NCBI GenBank assembly: GCA_036524155.1
Contig: DATDCV010000084.1
Span: 1 to 9,423 of the forward strand
From: DATDCV01 sp036524155
Lineage (GTDB): Bacteria > Verrucomicrobiota > Verrucomicrobiia > Limisphaerales > UBA8199
DNA length: 9,423 nt
Reading direction: 5' to 3'
Shown: positions 5,281-9,423 of the stretch, piece by piece
Position numbering within the stretch: the first letter of the stretch is position 1
How the letters are laid out: every line of letters starts with the position of its first letter
The notes under the pieces: model-generated
The model's input: only the letters and a program-made list of their open reading frames with translations
Told to the model about the DNA's origin: nothing
Databases searched by the model: none
Position numbers and translations under genes: made by a program

Positions 5281-5337
5281 ATTTCGTACTACCCGCGGAC
5301 CCTGCCAACGACGCAGGTAGCTTGTCAGCCTCCGTGT

Positions 5338-6213
5338 CTATGGCCTTGCCGCGGGAGGGGTCTCCGGCTGGGTCGGGTCGGGCGTTACAGACCTTTGAAG
5401 AGGAGGAGCGGGAGAGAGGGGCTGTGGTGCCGGGGGGTGTTGATCTTCACCGTCCGGCGGGGCCTCGGTCTCAGGGGCTTCGTCCGTTCTGCGCTGCCTA
5501 CGGCGGCGACGCTTTCTCGCGGGCGCGACGATGTCACCGGCGGTTGCGAGTGCTTCCTGGCTGAGTACGTCGCGAACCGCCTCAAAGACGGCAGTCAGAT
5601 CAAGTCGGGCTGGTGATTTCCGGTTGAGTTCCTGTCGGAGCTTCATCAGCACTTCCTCGCCCAGCAGCAGATTAATGATATTTTTTGGGCTGAGAAGTTT
5701 CTGCTGTTCGTAGTAATCGGTGAGCGAGTCGTCGCGAACGTTCCGCTTGTTAAGTACGGAGAGGGTATCCCAAATCCATTCGGGCTTCTGTTCCAGGTCG
5801 TCAACCAGGTTAACCTCAAACACCAGTTCGTGTTCGATGCCATTCCCGAAAGTGAGGTGGTAAAGCTGCCAAATCACGCCGTTGGTTAGCAAAACCCAGT
5901 CAATTGCGGCGCGGGAAGCGTAGTTTTCAGCCTGCTCGATGTGTTTCGATTTAAGGCCGCGTACGCCTGCCGGTTTGCATTCGACAAGGAGGGCAATCTT
6001 GTCGTCGAGGCGAATGCCAAAATCGCAGTAGCGGTCATTTACTGCCACTTCTTTGGAGATCTCGCCTCCCAGGGGATCGTAGTCGAGCACCTCTTTAAAG
6101 AACTCGATGAGATACATGACCGTGTCCGACTCATTCGCATCGCGTTCGCGCGCATCAGCGAAGACCTTGGCGAACTTGGCAAGTTTGGCGAGATCCGCTT
6201 TTTCTATGGGCAT
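5338..6213 (-). CDS. HsdR_N-like PD-(D/E)xK domain protein
   Basis: A 291-residue protein whose first 200 residues match the N-terminal domain of type I restriction R subunits (HSDR_N family), a PD-(D/E)xK nuclease fold. Visible sites are D64 in RYCDFGI, E78-C-K80 in LLVECKP, and Q94xxxY98 in IEQAENY, the QxxxY signature of RecB-like nucleases; the strand DWVLLTNGVIWQLY follows. No helicase motor is present, so it is a stand-alone domain. Residues 233-242 are a polybasic run (RKRRRRRQRR) that could bind nucleic acid, and 243-291 a proline-rich, probably disordered tail. AAGGAG lies 8 bp before the ATG, and a good promoter is at 6311-6340. It leads an apparent operon with the potassium channel. 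Proteins like this are common and uncharacterised; the nuclease residues look intact, but cleavage activity is inferred. Confidence 0.85.
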   Translation of the reverse strand: MPIEKADLAKLAKFAKVFADARERDANESDTVMYLIEFFKEVLDYDPLGGEISKEVAVNDRYCDFGIRLDDKIALLVECKPAGVRGLKSKHIEQAENYASRAAIDWVLLTNGVIWQLYHLTFGNGIEHELVFEVNLVDDLEQKPEWIWDTLSVLNKRNVRDDSLTDYYEQQKLLSPKNIINLLLGEEVLMKLRQELNRKSPARLDLTAVFEAVRDVLSQEALATAGDIVAPARKRRRRRQRRTDEAPETEAPPDGEDQHPPAPQPLSPAPPLQRSVTPDPTQPETPPAARP

Positions 6214-6221
6214 ATTATTGG

Positions 6222-6227
6222 CTCCTT
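6222..6227 (-). promoter_or_regulatory. ribosome binding site of the HsdR_N-like gene
   Basis: On the minus strand AAGGAG lies 8 bases upstream of the ATG at 6213-6211. It is the strongest Shine-Dalgarno sequence in the window and fixes this start. Confidence 0.75.
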
Positions 6228-6310
6228 CTGAGCAGCGACCGGCCGGGCGACGGTTCGACGTGAGTGGCTTAATGCTGGAGCTCGGACGGCCATACTTGCT
6301 AATAGTACGC

Positions 6311-6340
6311 AGAATAAGGAGAGCATGGGCTTTACGTCAA
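6311..6340 (-). promoter_or_regulatory. sigma70-type promoter of the nuclease-like/channel operon
   Basis: On the minus strand TTGACG (6340-6335) is followed by a 17-bp spacer and TTATTC (6317-6312), or by 18 bp and TATTCT. Both boxes are close to consensus and point toward the HsdR_N-like gene, giving a leader of about 90 nt. Confidence 0.6.
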
Positions 6341-6740
6341 GGTTAAACGATAGGGTGTAACGGTCTGAAACGGTCTCGGCGAACCGATGGAAGGTGTCAG
6401 ATCGGACGGTTCAGGCTGATCGAAGGGGCCAGAACGGAATGGTGCTCCATTCGGGACTCGTGGAGCAGTGCTCGGGGGCGTCAAGCGGAGCGGCGGTTGG
6501 CGGGAACCAGGTGCCGGATCCGACCGTAGAAACGCCCTTGTTCTGTCGGCTCGCCGGCCCGCCCGAGTGGCAGCTCTTACTTCAGTTCTGTTTTTGCCCC
6601 CGGGCACTAAAATCGGGGCACGTTTTGGTACCAAACTTGGCCCCTGAACCTGAAGTATGTGTTGAGCGACGGCACGGAAGTCATACAGTCAACCGGAAAG
6701 CCTGGCGGCGAGCGGTGGTTCGAAAACTGATCGGCGAAAG
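6341..6740. other. intergenic stretch without a convincing gene
   Basis: Open frames on both strands here (for example 6394-6744 plus, 6332-6634 minus) mirror one another and have no family resemblance. A 26-codon tail at 6650-6730 (plus; reads LKYVLSDGTEVIQSTGKPGG then ERWFEN and stop) looks protein-like and could be the very end of a lost gene, but a stop lies just upstream. CCCCG/CGGGG can pair around 6598-6618. Nothing else is clear. Confidence 0.4.
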
Positions 6741-6800
6741 GTAACGGCGCTGCTGGATCGGGAGGACCTGAAGGCGCGATAAAGCGAGATGGTGGGCAGG

Positions 6801-7625
6801 AATGGACACGGATGAGGAAAACGGGGTGGGATCGCAGCGAGCGGAGGGGGCGGGCTGTGCAACCCTTTCAGGGTTGAGGCCGGTGTCGGGGGACGGTTTC
6901 CCAGGGTAGAATCGCGGCCTGCAAGCCCTCGCGACTCAACCCTGGGCTGGTATGATTTTACCCCGTTGGGGGTGGGGAGGTGGTGGGCGGAGCGTTGGAT
7001 GGGGAGGTGAAGGGACAAAAAGGACGAGAGGGACGGGAGCGCGGAGAGGAAACCGCAGAATACGCGGAATACGCGGAAGGGGGAGAAACTCAGAAAGACG
7101 GAGCCGGATTTAAGAACTGATGGGCACGAACGGAGACGGATGAGGAAAACGGGGTGGGATCGGCCAGTGACGAGGCCGGGCGAATTTGAGATTTCAGAGG
7201 GGCAGGACGAATGGACACGGATGAGGAAAACGGGGCGGAATCGCCGCGAGCGGAGGGGGCGGGCTGTGCAACCCCTTCAGGGTTGAGGCCGGTGTCGGGG
7301 GACGGTTTCCCAGGGTAGAATCGCGCCCTGCAAGCCCTCGCGATTCAACCCTGGGCTGGTATGATTTTGCCCCGTTGGGGTGGGGAGGTGGTGCGTGGGG
7401 CGTCGGATGGGGAGGTGAAGGGACAAAAAGGACGGGAGGGACGACAGTGCGGAGATGAAACCGCAGAATACGCGGAATACGCGGAGGGGGGAGAAACTCA
7501 GAAAGACGGAGCCGGATTCAAGAACTGATGGGCACGAACGGACACGGATGAGGAAAACGGGGTGGGATCGGCCAGTGACGAGGCCGGGCGAATTTGAGAT
7601 TTGAAGGATTTGAGATTTCAGAGGG
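6801..7625. repeat. 409-bp tandem duplication of a complex intergenic repeat
   Basis: Copy 1 (about 6801-7208) and copy 2 (about 7210-7625) are nearly identical, offset by 408-409 bp. Each holds, in order, a GGACACGGATGAGGAAAACG motif, a hairpin CAACCCT/AGGGTTG, a large hairpin CCCAGGGT...ACCCTGGG, the GGGACAAAAAGGAC segment, a doublet AATACGCGG, a second GATGAGGAAAACGGGG motif and a GAATTTGAGATTT tail. Copy 2 has a small extra GATTTGAAG-type insertion near 7600. Long open frames across it read only repeats such as FRVFRVFCGF, so I treat it as non-coding. Confidence 0.85.
7309..7355. repeat. large palindromic hairpin in the repeat unit (second copy)
   Basis: CCCAGGGT (7309-7316) pairs with ACCCTGGG (7348-7355), and inside it GAATCGCG pairs with CGCGATTC, giving about 16 bp with one A.A mismatch and a 13-nt loop. 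The first copy (6900-6946) has the same stems but C in place of one T, leaving a mismatch. A reduced form of the outer stem (CCCAGGG/CCCTGGG) recurs at 8347-8381, and a degenerate one near 7812-7844. Such palindromes resemble REP-like elements mobilised in trans. Confidence 0.65.
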
Positions 7626-7658
7626 GCGGAGGAAACAGGGAGGGGAGTGGGAATGGGA

Positions 7659-7850
7659 AGGGTTAGCTTGCATCGAGGCGAACGCATCGGGACGATGGGC
7701 CTTTCGGCCGGTTGGGGCCAGTTCAGGCTCCCCATGAACCAGCTCGGAAAATTCCCCCTCACCCCTACCCCTCTCCCCGAGGAGAGGGGGATGTCCTTTG
7801 GCGGCGTTGATCCCAGGGTGGCGCTCGGTGCTCGCTCTGGCCTGGGCTAC
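7659..7850. repeat. second intergenic repeat module, copy A
   Basis: Starts with AGGGTTAGCTTGCATC and includes ATCGGGACGATGGGCCTTTC, a CAGCTCGGAAAATTCCCCCT segment and the hairpin CCCCTCTCC/GGAGAGGGG (7768-7789, loop CCGA), then a CCCAGGGTGGCGCTCGGTGC segment. It recurs as copy B at 8111-8400. The CTCTCCCCGAGGAGAG hairpin type is a common dispersed intergenic repeat in many bacterial genomes. Confidence 0.75.
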
Positions 7851-7962
7851 TTTCAGGTCATCCCTAACGGGATTTCAACGGCCGGGCCAAATGCATGGGG
7901 TCTGAAGATGCGGCGGAACAAAGGACATAACGGGCGTAGAGGACTAAAGGGACGAAAGCGGA

Positions 7963-7999
7963 ATAGCCGATAGACCGATAGCCGATAGCCGATAGCCGG
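7963..7999. repeat. GCCGATA tandem simple-sequence tract
   Basis: Five imperfect copies of the 8-mer ATAGCCGA or the related ATAGACCG occur in a row. A second tract of the same kind, also preceded by GGACATAA and GGAATAGCC, lies at 8560-8620. Confidence 0.75.
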
Positions 8000-8110
8000 T
8001 AAAAAGGGTGCCCCTCGTCCCGACCCTCTCCGCGCTCGTTCCTTCCGCCTTCGCTTTGCTCCGGCCGGCAGGCGGCGGGGAGGTTGGCGGAGCAGTCGTC
8101 TGGTCTGAGG

Positions 8111-8400
8111 AGGGTTAGTTTGCATCCCGGCGCGCGCATCGGGACGATGGGCCTTTCGGCCGGTTGGGGCCAGTTCAGGCTCCGCGTGAAGCAGCTCGGA
8201 AAATTCCCCCTCACCCCTGGCGCAAAGCAGCGGCGTGCAAGGAAGGTTGGGTCTGACACCATGAACCAGCTCAAGAAATCAAGAAATTCCCCCTCACCCC
8301 TGCCCCTCTCCCCGAGGAGAGGGGGATGTCCTTCGGGCGGCTTGATCCCAGGGTGGCGCTCGGTGCTCGCTCTGCCCTGGGCTGGTATGATTTTTCCCCT
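8111..8400. repeat. second intergenic repeat module, copy B with internal expansion
   Basis: Repeats copy A (7659-7850) at an offset of about 452 bp. Between its ATTCCCCCTCACCCCTG segment and the CCCCTCTCC/GGAGAGGGG hairpin (8303-8324) it carries about 70 extra bases (around 8219-8290), ending in a second copy of ATTCCCCCTCACCCCTG. The expansion therefore looks like an insertion or slippage at that motif. Its right part merges into the partial third copy of the 409-bp unit. Confidence 0.75.
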
Positions 8401-8528
8401 TTGGGGTGGGAAAGGGGTGCGCGCGGCGTTGGATGGGGAGGCGAAGGGACAAAAAGGACGAGAGGGACGAAAGCGCGGAGATGAAACCGCAGAATACGCG
8501 GAATACGCGGAAGGGCGAGAACCTGCGG
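8376..8528. repeat. partial third copy of the 409-bp unit
   Basis: From CCCTGGGCTGGTATGATTTT through GGGACAAAAAGGACGAGAGG and AATACGCGGAATACGCGGAA this follows copies 1 (6941-7085) and 2 (7350-7495) closely. The left part of the unit, with the CAACCCT hairpin, is replaced by module B sequence, so the island is a mosaic rather than simple tandem repeats. Confidence 0.75.
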
Positions 8529-8559
8529 CTGAACAAAGGACATAAAGGACGGGACCGGA

Positions 8560-8724
8560 ATAGCCAATAGCCGATAACCGAGAGCCGACAGACCGATAGC
8601 CGACAGACCGATAGCCGATAAGAAGTCCAAAGCCCAAGGTCCAAAGTCCGAAGTCGCTGGTGGAAGGCTGGGATTAAGAGCAAGGGCAGGAGCAAGAGCA
8701 AGAGGAAGAGTAAGAGAAAGAGCT
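8560..8724. repeat. run of three different short tandem repeats
   Basis: 8560-8620 is a second ATAGCCGA/ACAGACCG tract. 8622-8655 is a heptamer series of the AAGTCCA type (AAGTCCA, AAGCCCA, AGGTCCA, AAGTCCG). About 8677-8724 is an AAGAGC-like hexamer series. They follow each other without spacing and end at the terminase fragment. Confidence 0.75.
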
Positions 8725-8728
8725 TGCG

Positions 8729-9325
8729 TCAGCCGACGAGGGGACTGGGGCCGGAGGGGTAGGGGTGGTAGTCTTTGCCGTCGAACCAGCAGGTTTCGAG
8801 GGCGACGGCGGCGCCGAATTCGCAAGGGCGTTCGGTTTCGGCATAAGTGGCGAGGGCGGCGGCCCAGGCGATGTCGCAATGGCTGAGGGGGTTCAGGGAA
8901 TTTCGGCCTTCGGTGAAAAGCCATTTGGTTCCGGAAAAGGCTTTGCGGAGGGCGAAGAAGTCGGAGGCGATGTCGGGCTGGTTGCGGGGGAAGCGTTTTT
9001 CGGCGACGGAAAGCTGGTTCATGAGGGTGAAGCCGAGGTCCTGTTTTTTGGAGGTGAAATTGACCTTTTGAAAGCGGCCGTGGAATTGGTTGGCGGCTTC
9101 CCAGCAGATTTGGCGGCCGAGGCCGGATTCGTCGCCGGCGGCGTAGAGGCGCGGGAGTTGTTCGAGGAAACAGAAGAGAGCGCAGCCGAGGAAATGCCAG
9201 TCTTCGGTGCGGACGGTGAGCAGGGCGCGGAGCCAGGCTTGGCCGGCAGCCACCTCGTCGATATAGAAGGCGGCGAGGTCGCCCTGGCCGGAGGCGGCGA
9301 CGTCGAAGCCGAGGCGGAGGGAGGC
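8729..9325 (-). pseudogene. C-terminal (nuclease) half of a phage large terminase
   Basis: From RLGFDVAASGQGDLAAFY onward this minus-strand frame reads as the RNase H-like nuclease domain of large terminase subunits (TerL / Mu gp28 type), the headful-packaging motor that cuts concatemeric phage DNA. Acidic sites, counting from the frame's ATG at 9421, are D40 in GFDVA with D48 after it, D97 in GDESGLGRQ (the family's DATGIG), and D183 in NPLSHCDIAWAAALA (the family's HAD-xWALALA). The ATPase half with Walker motifs is absent. Upstream, codons 1-33 are read from octamer tandem repeats and a CTCTCC/GAGAGG element rather than from protein-like sequence. It is therefore most likely a prophage relic truncated at that point. 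If the frame stays open beyond the window, an intact gene with an in-frame repeat insertion would be the alternative. Confidence 0.65.
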
Positions 9326-9330
9326 GGGGG

Positions 9331-9410
9331 ATTGATGGATTGATGGATTGGTGGATAAATGGGGCCTCCTCTCCCCGACCCTCTCCTCCCGAGGAAGAGA
9401 GGGAGATGCC
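9331..9410. repeat. octamer tandem and degenerate CTCTCC hairpin at the terminase junction
   Basis: ATTGATGG is repeated about three times from 9331, ending in a GTGG variant and ATAAAT. A degenerate inverted copy of the dispersed hairpin follows (CTCTCCTCCCGAGGAAGAGAG, about 9383-9403). The junction with the terminase reading frame is abrupt, near 9325. Confidence 0.65.
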
Positions 9411-9423
9411 CCAAACAGCAACG

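Noticed and set aside
6650..6730. Short protein-like tail (SDGTEVIQSTGKPGGERWFEN then stop)
   Set aside because: Only 26 codons with a stop just upstream; too short to name even as a pseudogene.
6801..8620. CRISPR array
   Set aside because: Repeats are hundreds of bases long or short simple tandems without unique spacers of regular size, and no cas gene is present.
7864..8637. Long minus-strand frame (257 codons) and other long frames over the repeat island
   Set aside because: They read only repeat-derived strings such as IGYRSVGYRS and FRVFRVFCGF, recur in copies, and exist on both strands because of GC-rich repeats.
8765..9343. Plus-strand frame opposite the terminase fragment
   Set aside because: Extremely G/E/A-rich shadow frame; the minus-strand reading matches a known domain with catalytic residues.

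Overview
The window is high-GC bacterial DNA with low gene density, decayed gene fragments and many dispersed non-coding repeats. The repeat style (heptamer tandems, AATACGCGG doublets, the 'CCCTCACCCCT...CTCTCCCCGAGGAGAG' intergenic element) resembles what I associate with Verrucomicrobiota and related PVC bacteria. No rRNA, tRNA or marker gene confirms this, so the taxonomy is an inference.

Layout. 1-497 holds a 32-bp perfect palindrome (92-123) and a possible small-RNA unit (promoter near 151-180, Rho-independent terminator at 328-348). 498-1328 (+) is a secreted SIMPL/DUF541 protein. 1347-1532 (-) is an internally deleted remnant of a zinc-type alcohol dehydrogenase/quinone oxidoreductase. 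1533-2022 is non-coding with two strong inverted repeats.

2023-3756 is the centre of interest, a probable retron. It has a structured non-coding region (about 2047-2352) with several stem-loops and a 55-nt msd-like hairpin, then an XRE-family HTH gene (2535-2858). The last gene is an overlapping retron-type reverse transcriptase (2824/2836-3756), recognisable by NAxxH just before motif A, a xVDD catalytic motif and VTG. The 3' end of the RT gene runs directly into an N-terminal fragment of an APC-family amino-acid permease, which marks a recombination junction. A short RlmI-like rRNA methyltransferase fragment follows (about 4298-4450).

4516-6213 (-) is a two-gene unit. An HsdR_N-like PD-(D/E)xK protein with a polybasic and proline-rich tail is followed 57 bp later by a six-TM voltage-gated-type potassium channel. 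A good promoter (6311-6340) and Shine-Dalgarno sequence precede the pair. 6214-6740 has no convincing gene. 6741-8728 is a repeat island: a 409-bp unit in two tandem copies plus a partial third, a second module duplicated about 452 bp apart, and simple-sequence tracts. 8729-9325 (-) is the nuclease half of a phage large terminase, cut off upstream by the same kind of repeats.

Function. The retron parts (ncRNA, HTH, RT) would be expected to act together, most likely in phage defence, with the HTH protein as regulator, effector or antitoxin-like partner. The nuclease-like/channel pair could be a separate defence or stress module, but that is only an inference. The gene fragments and repeats around both suggest a recombination-prone accessory region.
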